Made by a program: the position numbers and the translations under genes. This document shows, one piece after another, positions 46,376 to 58,274 of a DNA stretch of 64,000 nt. Origin of the DNA: Ochotona curzoniae (taxonomy: Eukaryota > Chordata > Mammalia > Lagomorpha > Ochotonidae); assembly GCF_017591425.1 (NCBI RefSeq), contig NW_024465751.1, forward strand, positions 248,001 to 312,000, read 5' to 3'. A model generated the notes under the pieces. The model searched no databases, was not told the origin of the DNA, and saw only the letters and a list, made by a program, of their open reading frames with translations. How positions within the stretch are numbered: the first letter of the stretch is position 1; the number at the start of each line of letters is the position of its first letter.

Positions 46376-49300
46376 ACAAGCTGGTGACTTTCACTGCACT
46401 GGCACGATAGGCTTAGAGTTGTGTTCAGGAGATTCTGCGGTAAACATTGGTAGAGATTGGGGCAACTAAGATGTAACCCAGGCAGACACTCAGGGTCAAA
46501 GGGCCCAAGTAACTGAAGCCTGCCTTGCAGCTCGTCATGCCTGGAACAAAAGTAGAGGCATGGCCTCCACTGCTCCAAAGTGAGAGAGAAACTAGAAGCA
46601 GAGCAATATACAGCAATATACAGCTCGAGTCACAGACTCCTTAGCACGAGAAGGCCACTAGTAACTGACAAGTTTGCAAAACTCCTGAATGAATTTCTTC
46701 ATGGCCCAGAGGATAACCACAACCACTGGATTCCTCTTGGTTTTGCTGGGAGCCTTAGCCTTGGTTTTATTTTTTTCACCTAATAAACTTTCCTTCCTTC
46801 TCATCCTCCTTCTCCGTATGGTTTATTCTTCCTGTTCTTGACTTCAAGAACCCAGAGGATAAAAAAGAAATGGCAATCCCAAATAGCTGCAGCAATCCTC
46901 CAAATTCAGTGACAAGAAAAGCTTGCATCAACATCACAAAGGGAGGAGGGGAGGACCTCGGAGAGAGGCCTCAGCCCCTTTCCGCAGCGACCAGGGGAGC
47001 TAATTTTTCTCTGTCTTGGCCTTGAGACTTTGCCTAAGGAATTCAGCTCTTTCTTCAACACGTGCCTAACAAATGTCTGTCCCAGGCCCGGGCCTGTCAG
47101 AGGCAATTGAGATTCTTTTTCCCACATACACAGAATCTAATATTGGGAAGTTAATTTCCTATGAGGGAAAAGGCTGCACAGTGACAAAAGAGACCCCTAA
47201 CCCTGGGCTGAAGGGCGAAGGGGAGAAGCAGCATCAGTGCACCAGGTTGTCAGCTAAGCTGGAAGTACAGACGGCCCTCAGCTGGGAAACAAGAGCAGTG
47301 GCAGCTCCAGCTTCCCGCCCTTCTGTCCTTTTCCAGGCGCTCCCATTAGCCACGTCACCAGCAGGGCTCGGTCATGCTGGAACAGTGTGTGAAGAGCTAC
47401 TCCAGGGCTCTCTTGCTGTTACACGTGACCCATGCTGGGCGGCTAAATCCTGCTGCCTAGTTTGTTCCTTATTTAATTAAACAGAATAAGATGCCGTGCA
47501 GAGCTTCGTGCTACATCTCACTAGGTCCAGTGTCAAGAACGATCACTCATGGCTGTCCAAGCCGCAGTGGGTGAGCTCTGGGTGCTTGACTGACATTGTC
47601 TCCCTGGGTTCACCTTGTTGCTGAACCCCTTGGTTTCCCTCCAGGATGTTTCTCCTGGTAGCTGGTTTGGACTTTCTCACAATATGGTAGTCCAGTTGCA
47701 GGCAGAATTTCAAATGGTGCCAAAGATATCCTTATCAGACAGGGAGGCTCAACAAAGGGAACCAAGACCAAACAGCCTTGGGACCAGAAAAATCTCTCCC
47801 TTTTTCTGCTTAGCAGCATTTCTCACATTTCTATCAGTTTCTATCACATACCATTGATGTCTCATAAAAGGCAGAGCATATTCTGTTATCAAAAATAAGC
47901 TGTCACCTTCCTTCTAACAGGGAAGACACCAAAATCCTGTCAGTCACCGCATCCCTTTCAAGACCCAGTAAGGCTTTTCCTGGGTTGGGGACCTAGACTA
48001 TGAAGTTAGGATCTGCTCAAACAGAAATGTAAAAGAAGACAAAGGAAATGATCTCTTCTGGTTATTTTTACCCAACAAAGATGTGCACTAGCTCTTGTAT
48101 TCCAGTATCTGTACCTGGTGTCAAGGCTGTTCATATCTGATTTCTTTCTTGAACAGACCCTATCCTGAATCAACATTTCCATGTTTTTCCGGCAGTGCAT
48201 TCATTTTTACTGTTGACTGTAAGTCCTAAGGCCTGTCCCACTGACTTTCTGGCATCGTCCAAATATCTGACATTCTCTTCATAACGAGGAACAATCATGA
48301 ATCCACCGTAGTGAAATCTTTGCCTTTGCCTTAGTGACCAGAAGAGCTCTAACCATCCAGGTGTCGATCTGTATCCATTTTTTACTTAAATTCAGTGGCA
48401 TTTTGTCCCCTGGGAGAAGCCGCCTTTCCTGGGAATTAAGATCTTTAGACAAACACACCCCAGGCTGGAGAGGCAAAACAGACCCTTGAGTGGATTTTGT
48501 AAGACAGAATAATGAGAGGGCCCACTTGACTCCAGATGGATGTGTTCTGATTATGATCAAAATAACATCAGCTATTTTTCACTGATCAAAGTAAATGTCT
48601 TATCCCGATAATATTCAGAACAGGCCAGGGGAAAGAGGATTTACATCCTAGCTCTGCACATCTTTAACTGATTTAGACAGAATCCTTTTCCAGAATGCCT
48701 TCAGATTATCATGAACTTAATCAGAGACCTTAATAAGACATTTACGACAGAGAATAGAAGATAAACTTCAGTTCTGTTTCCAAGAACTGAATCATTCAGG
48801 ATTTAACTAAGGAAAGAGAGACTACTTTACATATCTACCACAGTAGGCATTTTTAAACCACTTTTGGAAGATGTAATAGGCAAGCAAAGGCTGCAGATAT
48901 TTAAGGCAAACTATTTAATACGCTTAAAGATAAGTCTGTTCCCATAAAACCATAGCAAAAATCAATGTCACAAACTGTCATTTAGAAGTTTCCAAGACAT
49001 GTTCTTGTTTACTTGCTTTGCTTTTCCTTGTATGAGCAAAGCGTACAACATAGGACCCAACCTCTTAGAAAATCTTTACATGTCTGAAACCTGTAGTACT
49101 TATAGTGTTTCCCATGTTGTACAGGACATCTCAGAGTACCTTGTATCACTGATGCAGGAAATTATTGACAAGAGAAGACAAGAAGTGACTCTGAGAAAAC
49201 CAGAAATGAGAAGAGAAGTAGGCGACCAGGATAGTGAGAAGCAGCAAGATGCTAGCATCACCTCCAGATAGGAGGACAGAGCTATTTCATTCTCTGGGCA

Positions 49301-50940
49301 GGGGAACAATAATCAACCGTCAGAGACCTGAGCAATCTGGGTGAGAGAGCAGGAACACGCAGGAGACAGGAAACGCCTCAACAAACCTGGTTTCTCCCCA
49401 TCCCCTGGTTACTAATCTCTTTGCCTATGTCTCCCCTTGGCCAGACCTATTTAAAAGGCAGTGGAGTTGGGAACCCAAAAAATGGAGTCTCTATTTTCTA
49501 TAGAAGGACAGCTCATTCTCGGTAGAAAAACTTGAGAAGGGTGCAAAAAGAATGGGCATAACCACAGGTTCTGACCTGCCCATGTGTGCAGGTGCTGATG
49601 GGTCAGCACAAGGGGCTAAAGCAATTGCTGTAGGAGCTGTTGGATCCAAGTCTGTGAAAGCAGTGTTTCAGTATTGTAGGGGCAACACAGTGCACCAAGA
49701 GCAGAGTGGGGAGGAGTCCTGGTGGCTTGCACAGAGAGATGGTGTATTTAGCTGCTTACAAGAGGGAAAATGCAGTGCACTTTGAGGCTCCTATGTGGTG
49801 GCCACGGACTTAAATGAGACTTGCCTTCATGGTTACCCATTTGTCTCCTGCCAGACCCAATGTGGCAGTTGATGAGTGACTGGCAACTGCATTTTGCCAA
49901 AATAAGGGGTTTTCTGTATGACCACAATGGAAGGAAAAGAGAGAGAGAAAAAAAAAAAAAACACTAAAAATGTGCACAAGGAGTTATTGTGACTGTTGGG
50001 GTATAGCTGGAAAAGCAGCAAAAGGACATCAACAGATAGGAGAGGGAGTCAGTGGACAAGTTCCCAGTGCTGAAGTGTGCTGTACTTATGGCACTGGCGG
50101 TGTGAGGGACAACACTGAAGGTGCCCAGTGGCAGGAATGCACAGGAATTGTATTACAGGGGATTGACATTCCGGGGTATGATCAAGGGTGGGGCCAAGGG
50201 TAGGAGGAGACAAGAGAAGAAATGGAATTTAGCCATGTTTTAAAGGAGAGACTTTAGGACTAAAACACAAGTTTAAACCTCGCTTGCTAGACCTTTTGCA
50301 TTCTTTCCTCTTTCAGGAACATTTCACCAATTTATAGCAGGTGTTACTTTCTTGACAATAAGCAATTGGCTTAGACTAGTCATGACTCTCAGTTTATCAT
50401 GCAGGTCTTCTATGATTTTGCTTCTAGAAACATGCGTGCAGAGGCCCCTGCTCCTCAATGTCAGTGAAGGTTGCTGAAATGGATCTCTGAAAGCTCTTTT
50501 TTTGATAGAAACGCCCTCTCCCTTTGGGTCAGAGTTGATGGCTTGAGAGAACCACATAATCAGCTCCGAGCATGGGGTGGGGAGGTCACCACTGGGCCTC
50601 AGGGAGCAGGCTGTCTACAGGTGAAAGAGTTGCCTTCTTAGGAAACAGTCCACCAGGCAACAGGTGAACCTCCATGAGTTACACAGCCAGGTGTGTCTGG
50701 GATGTCTACATTTCCCCAGAGATGAGTGGATACTGCAGCATCCTGCTCAACTTGCAAGACCAGAGGATTGGTCACCAGGCAAAGAACGCTCAAATGCATC
50801 CAGAGGAGAGTGAGAGCAGACCGACAGTGGAAGAGGCTTAAGTCTGGCTGTGGCCACACATGCCAGAAACTTTCCCATAAAGGCTGACCACCCTCCAACT
50901 CTGTCGGGGAGACAACAGTGATGAAAGCACACAAGCTTGC
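46376..50940. other. Non-coding stretch, 4.5 kb, few recognisable repeats
   Basis: No gene supported. About 46560-46860 carries AATAAACTTTCC, then CTTCCTGTTCTTGACTTCAAGAACC, which could be the 3' end of an old class I LTR (weak). The 135-codon frame at 47073-47480 has no domain and is not called. An A run sits at 49950-49963. This is the longest span with little recent insertion. Confidence 0.45.
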
Positions 50941-50944
50941 CAGC

Positions 50945-51365
50945 AGCTGTCTCAGTTACTCTATAACCTGGTGGGCATTTTTCTCGCAGTTCTGGAAGCT
51001 TGATTGCCCAAGATCGAGGTTCAGTCGGATAAGGTTTCACATGAAGACTCTTCCTGACTTGGAATCAGCCGACTTTCTACTACGTGCTGAAACAATGGAG
51101 AGAGACATGACAGAGATATAGATATAGATATATAGATATTGAGAAATGTGCATAGATGTAGCTAAATGATATAGATACAGATACAGATATAGATGACATA
51201 GATAAAAGTATGGATGAAGCAAAAAAGACTGAGAGAATGTTGGGCTCTCTTCCCCTTCTTATAAGGACTTCAATCCCATTATATTCCCAAACCCTGCCTC
51301 CAAATACTATTACACTGGGGGGTCACACTTTCAAGTGAAACACAAACTTTTAGCCCATGGCTGGA
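50945..51365 (-). mobile_element. MaLR-type LTR (MST/MLT1-like), antisense, with internal GATA repeat
   Basis: Plus strand reads the reverse LTR order: TTTTTCTCGCAGTTCTGGAAGCTTG, CCCAAGATCGAGGTTCAG, CTTCCTGACTTGGAATCAGCC, TTCTTATAAGGACTTCAATCCCATTA, CTGCCTCCAAATACTATTACACTGGGGGG and AACACAAACTTTTAGCCCATGG. No retroviral genes are attached. A microsatellite has grown inside it at 51113-51205. Confidence 0.78.
51113..51205. repeat. Compound GATATA/GATACA microsatellite
   Basis: GATATAGATATAGATATATAG and, after an interruption, GATATAGATACAGATACAGATATAGATGACATAGATA. It lies inside the MaLR LTR, where a GA-rich segment is the ancestral state. Confidence 0.9.
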
Positions 51366-53659
51366 GTCTATACCTCCATAGAAAAGGAGAGGACACAGGA
51401 GAGGAAATAGAAAAGAAATAAATTCCAGCCTTCTGATTTTCCTGCCTCCTATCCAGGTCCCAGTTTGTATATTCCTACCAGAAGCACAGTCACATCTACC
51501 TTGCTTAACAATCTGAGCACTGAACAAGACAGTGGGCAAAGCACAGGACCTGTACTGAGTAAATGATTATGCTCTTGGCTTCTGTCCCCCAACTGCCTGC
51601 GACAGCCAGAATCAACAGAGGAAGGTCAGGATCTTTTCAGATAATCATTTCTTTCTGTTAAAACTCTGCAACAATAAAGAGAAAGGAAGCAGGAACTAGG
51701 GAGGCAGGAGAGGAAGGTGCAAGAACTGTTTTAGTTACATAGCCTTGCTTAACTGACCTGCCAATAGCCTCATCTCAGTTACTCTCAGTACCCTCCATGT
51801 CAATCTGTAATTCAAAGCACACTTGCTTTGGGCTGGAAGGGAGAGAGTTTCAGCGTGGAGTATGAACTGAGGGAATGTAAGAGGGCAGTCCCTGGTTGTG
51901 CTTCTTGCCCTCAGCTCTCCACACTCGCTTCTGCCTGTGCCTGTTTCCTCCCTCCTAGGCGTCTGAGCAAATTGAATGAGATAATGTATGTTCAAGTACT
52001 TTGCAAAGACAGATAAAAAATGTAAAGGATTCATTAAAATTTCTATTACTCTCACCATTACCATTCTGGACTTTGATCCCTAGGCCTCTTTCCCTTGTCT
52101 TCTGGGATGCTCCCTGCTTTGCCCAGAAAAACTCATTCATTCGGCATTGAGGCCAATTCCCATATGGCAAAAGGACGTGCAGCTTCCAGATCAGCTAAAT
52201 TAGAAACGTTTAAATTTTTCATCTATTCCCTTGTCTGCTCTTTGGTCAATAGCTTATTCTGACAACTTCATTACTTCCTAATTACTCTAAGTTCCTTTGC
52301 TCATTTTCTGTGTGTGATAAAAAAAAAAAAAAAACCTTCCCAAGAAAGGAATTGGACACATCATGGGGCTCGCTTCCCGACTGACAAGCAAACCTGCCCT
52401 GCCTGCTTCATGGGCGATTCTTCTTTCTCACCTGGAAGACATTTATTTGCAACAGCCCCTGTGGTGTCTTGCTTGCTTGCTGTCAGGCCCCAACTTCTCT
52501 GCTGCAGGGCCTGAGGGGTGCTTCTCCCTCTTCATCTGGGCTGATTCACCCTTTGCCTAAAAATCTTTGAGCAGAAGAAGCTGTCGCAGATATGCCTTAA
52601 TCATCGTATTACTCATTTCTTAAGGGGATTTTAATCTACTGGGCTTTAATTATATCCCCTTAGAACACGCCAGCCTTTTCTTAACCAGGCACTTTATTCT
52701 TGTGATTTGATAATCATGTTCACACTCACTGTCTCAAGAGGCTATTCTTAGACAATTCGAGGTAGAGGGTCCATGGAGGTCACCTCACTGCTGTGGTGTT
52801 CAGACGAGGTGGCCTATGCTTGTCCCTGTGAAAACCCAGTTTCCCAGGCGACCTCGAAGCAGCCCCAGAACTGGGCAGATATATGTTTCAGAGGTTACCC
52901 AGTGATATCAGAGAAAAAGCAGCTGAGAAACTGTGTGCCCGCTCCACAGGTTTGCAATCAGACATGGCTTCAGGTGGACATAAGTTTCAGTCTTACAGCC
53001 TCTTCAAGTCCGTAATCTTTGTGCTGCATGGAAATAGGGCTGAGGGCTTGGTTCACAGGTCCTCTCTTATTTGTGAAAGCTAATGGAGGATATAAATTAT
53101 GTGGGTATATTACTTAGTTAGTAGTTGTAAATATTTTTTCATTGAGCTAAACCATGCACATGAAATATGCCTTTCTTCCCCCACATTGTGGTCATTGTTA
53201 TAAATCCCTGGTTTGTGATACGAATATCTATTTTCAAGAAAAACACTATACATATGTATGTATATAATTTCCCTGCATATGGAGCGAATGTGAAAAAATG
53301 TTAAAAGTTTCTAAACTTTAAAACTAAAAAAAAAAAAAATCCACTTTTAAAAGTAAAGAAACTACAAGTGATAGATTAAGAGAAAGAAAGAGAGAAAATA
53401 GGCCCCTGGAGAATAGCTTAGGACTTCACACGGAAAACATGCAGAGAATTTGGCATCTGGTAGGAATTTATTCTCTTTCTTCTGCCCTGGGATCTCCATT
53501 GGTTTCCAACCATCACAGTGGCACAAAGGCTGTGCCTGATGCTCCATTGGTTAGATTGATGTGGTCCATGACTTCATTCTCAAGGAACCAGTATGAGGAT
53601 ATCATCATTATTATCTCCATTGACAGAAAGGTAAGGGAAAAACTAGTTACATGCCTATA

Positions 53660-53740
53660 CTATATATATAGATATAGACACACACACACACATATATATA
53701 TCATATTGATAGAAAAAAAATATATATATACATATGTATA
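53660..53740. repeat. TA/CA compound microsatellite
   Basis: CTATATATATAGATATAGAC, (CA)7, TATATATAT, then AAATATATATATACATATGTATA. Confidence 0.92.
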
Positions 53741-54504
53741 TTACTGAGTTCCACAACACAACTGAAGGCATCAGAATTAGAATCCAGGGGTCCTGACGTG
53801 AAAGACAACCCCTTCAAAATTCCAGCCTGATATTTCCCACTTTCATTCCTTTATCCTTACCAGGGTCAGGCGAGGGTGAGGCAAGCAAGAAGCATTAAGG
53901 AGGTCTTCATTCTCAAGGCCACAATAACAGGACCCTGAAAATGAAGGCCTCCTTAAGTTTTGTGTCCCAGGAATCTCTTCTGATTCAACCAATTAACACT
54001 CTAGAAGGATCCATAGGGAGGAACAAATAGTCATGCCGTGTTGAGGAGAATCCTGAGGTGCATTTGGGTTTAATTAATGGTGTCTGCCATGAGACTGGTA
54101 CCATTGCCATTCCTGCCCCAGCAGTGCTCTCCAGGGACCTAACCCAGCCTGCTGGATCAAACATAAGCAAAATCTCTTCCAGGATAAAATTGTGCGCCTT
54201 GCTTACTTTGGGTATTTCAAAAACCCAGTATATCCGTCCACAAAGTATGATATTGCTCTCAAGATACTCTCTAAGGGGATACAGTCACCTGAACCAACTT
54301 CATGGTGGAAGTGAGGACCAGACTTGCACTGCACAGGTGGAGACGCCATGGTAGAAAGGCACAGGGAGCACCATGCAGGAGGACTGTGAGCTCTGCTGGG
54401 CATCCTCAAGTGCTTACAGGGCAGGGAGGGAGAGGAAGCAGGGAGTGACCATTGTTGGGGGCGGGGGCCATTACGACCTGAGATCTGCTTGCTCGTGTTC
54501 TTCT

Positions 54505-54536
54505 ACACACACACACACACACACAGACACACACAT
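54505..54536. repeat. (CA)n microsatellite
   Basis: About sixteen CA units with one GA interruption near the end. Confidence 0.92.
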
Positions 54537-55663
54537 GCCTGTGGCAGCTCCAATGGAGATGTCACAGGAGGGGCAGGATGTATGCAAACGCCCTGAGCTA
54601 AGGAGAGAAGACAGCCTGAGCCTGGGACCCAGGGGCGAGAATGGGCTTTTGGACAAGATAATTTCCCCAGGTCTCTCTTCCCTTCTACTCTGTGTGTTAC
54701 ACTTGACTCTGAACAAGTTTTTAATTGTACAGGCAGAAAATTTATGATGCTAAGAGGCAGGAAATGCAGGGTCAAATGCATACTGATGTGCAAATGATTA
54801 ATAGAAACAGATTATCATTTTCCATTGTGAAAGCAGCAATCTGTACTGAGCAGTTTTGTTTGGCACCTGGATGGATAATCTCCACATCCTTAAGGAATAT
54901 GCAGAGTATCTGTTGTCTCCTCTGAGCCCCATGGTCCCTGCTGCGGAGTTGTGAAGATCCCATATTCCATATTCCTAGAGTTCAAAGTACCATGCCTGTT
55001 CATTGTTGTGCAGTTCACCATCTCCATGGGACCTACAACAGGAAAAGCAGCAACATCACCATTAAGTGAAGGACTAGCCTAAATCTGGAGCCACCCTAAT
55101 CAGAGGCGGCAAAAAGGCTCAGTGGGGAAGAGACATCCAGTGAGTTTGAAGTGATGGAGGAGACAGATGCATGCAAGCAAAGAAGGGCATCAGAAATGGG
55201 GAAAAGGGGTTGCACAGTTGCCAGATGTTTTTTTCAAAGTTAAATTACTGTGGGAATACAGGTAGCTAGGGATGGGGCTAAGGCTTGATAGCTCCATGCA
55301 AAGCCCAACCTAACAGTGTGCATGGATGATTAACAGTTCCAATCAAACCAGAATCTGACAACTTCATCTAACCACGTAGATCTATAATTGACATCTCTAG
55401 ACAAACTACCCTGACAGCCCCTACCTCTTTGATTGAGAGCTCCAGAACATTTGAGTTTTCTATGTTCATGCTGTATCATGATTACAGGCTTGCCCAAATG
55501 ACAAGCTGGCCTGCCCACGTGACTTGTCCCTTCTCTGTGTACCATCAAGGCTCCCTTTGTGTTGTGCGCAATGCAGACCCAGGTACCAGCAAGTCCCACC
55601 TCTTTTTGAGTAGCCAAACCCAAGTTCCACAATGGGAACTTATAAACCAGTGACACCGAGAAT

Positions 55664-55674
55664 CAAGATGGCGG
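55664..55674. promoter_or_regulatory. YY1-like site at the 5' end of copy C
   Basis: CAAGATGGCGG lies 10 bp inside the element. In human L1 the same place holds CAAGATGGCCG, a YY1 site known to fix the transcription start. Copies A (CAAGATGGCAG) and B (CAAGATGGTAG) have changed bases in the ATGGCGG core. Function here is inferred by position only. Confidence 0.55.
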
Positions 55675-56812
55675 AATAGAGTGAAGACACATTTAAACGG
55701 ATGGAGAAACGTTTAACCAGGATGAAGCAGAGAGGACACATTTCAGGAAATAGAAGAGGACAGAACAACAGCAGAGGGGTACCTGGAGACTGACAGACAC
55801 AGGAATCAGTGGGCACAGCGGTGTGGTGTTGCAGTGACTGATACTCCAGCAGCATTCAGCTAACAGCAATCTGAACTCCACCAGCAGCCAGAACTCCACC
55901 AGCAACCAGGTGGGAAGGGACTTTCACTGGGAGCTTGGGAGGTGAACCCAGACAAAGAACTGTCCATCCTGATGGTCTATTTGATTTGACCAGGAGCAGA
56001 AACAGAGCAACAGATCCCAGACAGGTAGTGTGAGAAGAGGGTGGATTTCACAGCCCAGTCAGCCCCCTAGAGCTGAATTGGGCACCATTTTGCTTAAGGA
56101 GGCAAAGGCAAAGGAAAAGACTCAGCATAAACTGAGCTGAGAGTAAACTCATTTCTGACTCAGTGAACTGCATCAACGAGGCATTCTACAGGTTCCACCC
56201 AAGACAGGTCTGGGTAGTGCTCAGACCTGACGGCCAGCAGATCAAGATCTCTAGGATGGGCACATCAGGTGCCACTTTGTACACTGTGGCAAAAGCTTTA
56301 CACCTGCAGGGGACAACAGTGAACTGTGCATGTGCTGAGCTGAGAGTGAACTCACTGAGCTCAGTGCATTGCACTGGTCCCGCAGGAGAATAATACCGAC
56401 CTTGGCATCATACAGGTCAAAACAGGTCCACATGGCACCCAGACCTATCAAGAACAGGTTTCAGCAAGATCAGCACCACCAACAACCTAGCTGAAAGGAC
56501 ACCTGGTGTCTCCCTGATCCTGGGACCTGCTCCAACTGGAAGTGGGAGAAAGGTTGCAGAGACAACAGTGCAGCCTCAGCACAATAGCACAGGAGGTGGA
56601 GAGTGGTGAGCCAGGAGCTGGGGCTGTGGAGAGCACAGTGGAAATCTAACATAAGAACCCAGATCTGGAACTCACTGGAGGGAGTGGCACAATTGGCTGC
56701 AAGCAAAGAGCTGTGTACTAACTGCAATAAGTAAATCGCACTGTAGACCTGTGAGTGACACAGCTTAGAAGAAACCTGCCCCAATGAGAAGAATCTGCTA
56801 ACCAGAAGTACA

Positions 56813-57778
56813 ATGATCAAGAGCAAAAGAAGACATAAAGGCATAGTAATCTTACTAAAGACTCCCCTGAAAAGGAGCAAAGCCCTATGCCAATCTCAGA
56901 GTTAACTGAGGAAGACATGGAGAAAATGGGGGATACAGAATTCAGAAAACTCATTTTAAAGAAAATACAAGAGTTCAAAGAAATCAAGGAATATGTTAAA
57001 CAAGAAACAGCAGCTACAAAGCAAATCAAGGCTGATATATCAGAAATTAAAAACACAGTAGAGCAAATTAAAAGTACAGTGAAGAGGCTCCAAAATAGAA
57101 CGAATAAGGCAGAAGAAAGAGTCTCAAAATTAAAAGATACTTACTGTCACAAGGGAAAAACAAAGAGCTGGAAGCAGAGCTGGATCAGGCCAAAAAAATA
57201 TTCAAGAATTGAAAGACATCATTAAGAGGCCAAATATAGGAGTTATGGGAGTCCCAGAAGGTGCAGAAAGAGAAGCTGGGTGTACAAATGTATTTAATGA
57301 AATTTTAAAGGAAAATTTCCCTAATCTAGGGAAGGAATTGGGAAACAACATCCAGAAGAGGCACAGAACTCCACAGGCTTAATCAAGCAATCTTCACCAC
57401 AACATATGATCATCAAGCTCTCTTCAATTGAACATAAGAAAAAGATCCTTAAATGTGCACATGAAAAAAATCAATTGACATATAAAGGAATGCCAAATAA
57501 ACTCACAGGAGATCTCTCACAGGAAACTCTATAGACCAGAAGAGAATGGAGTGACATATTCCAGATTCTGAAAGAAAAAAAAAAAATGTCAGCCTAGGAT
57601 AACATATCCAGCAAAGCTTTCTTTTGTCTTTGAAAATGAAATAAAATTCTTCCACAGTAAAGAAAAGTTCAAAAATTTTGTCTCTTCCAAACCTGCCCTA
57701 CAAATGATATATAAAGATGTTCTCTTGACAGAGAAGAGGAATAGCACCCAAAACAAAAACAAAGGCAAACTTTGTTAA
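56813..57778 (+). pseudogene. L1-type ORF1 of half-L1 copy C, multiply broken
   Basis: The ancestral ATG at 56813-56815 (MIKSKRR) runs into a stop after ten codons. The best open segment, 56887-57225, covers ELTEEDMEKMGDTEFRKL and a coiled coil (for example ADISEIKNTVEQIKSTVKRL). The RRM start (VMGVPEGAEREAG) is readable in another frame near 57240-57290. The C-terminal domain (TYKGMP..., ETL..QKRMEWSDIF-like) follows to a stop at 57776-57778. The order is the same as in A and B, but there are more frameshifts. No protein is expected. Confidence 0.82.
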
Positions 57779-57789
57779 TTTCTTTTTTC

Positions 57790-57975
57790 TTCCTGTTGTT
57801 GATTTTGTTTTGTGGCTTTTCATTTAAGGGGATGTATAACAGCTATGTAATGGAGACTGTCATATCTAGTAACATGTTATTAAACTTTATGGCATTGTAA
57901 ATTTCTATTTTTCTTTCTATTGTTGATTTTGTACTGGGACTTTTCATTTAAGGGGATGTACAGTAGCTGTGAAAT
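57790..57975 (+). repeat. Tandem units of about 124 bp in the 3' region of copy C
   Basis: CATTTAAGGGGATGTA begins at 57821 and 57945, each after TTGTTGATTTTG and before a TATGTAATGGAGACT-like stretch (GTGAAATGGAGACT in the second). The TTAAACTTTATGGCATTGTAA block between is the reverse complement of the motif in copies A and B. Confidence 0.75.
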
Positions 57976-58274
57976 GGAGACTAGCATATCCAGATGTGAG
58001 GATACAATGTAGTATGCATCTCTACTTCCAGACAAAGATGAACTCCCAATGAAACTGTTTACTATATCTTGACAATAGGATTCTGGACTCTCTGCCATTG
58101 TCCATGCTTGCAATGATGGACACATGACTGTGTATGAAGAACTATACTTTAGTAATGATATAGAGGAACTAGGTAGGTGTGGGGAAATTAGGGAGGGGAT
58201 AAGCGAAATCCCCTGAGCCTATTGAACTATATCATAAAATGAAAATGATAATGATAATAATAATAAACCAGTGA

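Larger units (their letters stand above)
51366..55641. other. Non-coding stretch with simple repeats
   Basis: No gene supported. It contains a possible MIR piece (about 51955-52020), an A run (52319-52334), TA/CA repeats (53660-53740) and a CA repeat (54505-54536). About 52580-52750 is a TAAT-rich, non-repetitive block. Confidence 0.45.
55654..58264 (+). mobile_element. Half-L1 (HAL1-like) element, copy C, full length with TSD
   Basis: ATAAACCAGTGA occurs at 55642-55653 and 58263-58274; its first bases may merge with the A-rich tail, but at least AAACCAGTGA is a real TSD. The element begins CACCGAGAATCAAGATGGCGG, has a 1.15-kb 5' UTR, ORF1 (56813-57778), then directly the 3' repeat region (57790-57975) and an L1-like 3' end with the tail GATAATGATAATAATAATAAA. 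It lacks the ORF2-start and inverted block present in A and B and is more diverged, so it represents another subfamily or an internal deletion. A clean TSD with both ends present shows that it moved as this unit. Confidence 0.88.

Noticed and set aside
47073..47480. 135-codon frame in a moderately GC-rich part
   Set aside because: No recognisable family and no splice-site context; kept as unannotated sequence.
54471..54793. CVCVCV-rich frames
   Set aside because: Translation of the CA microsatellite at 54505-54536.
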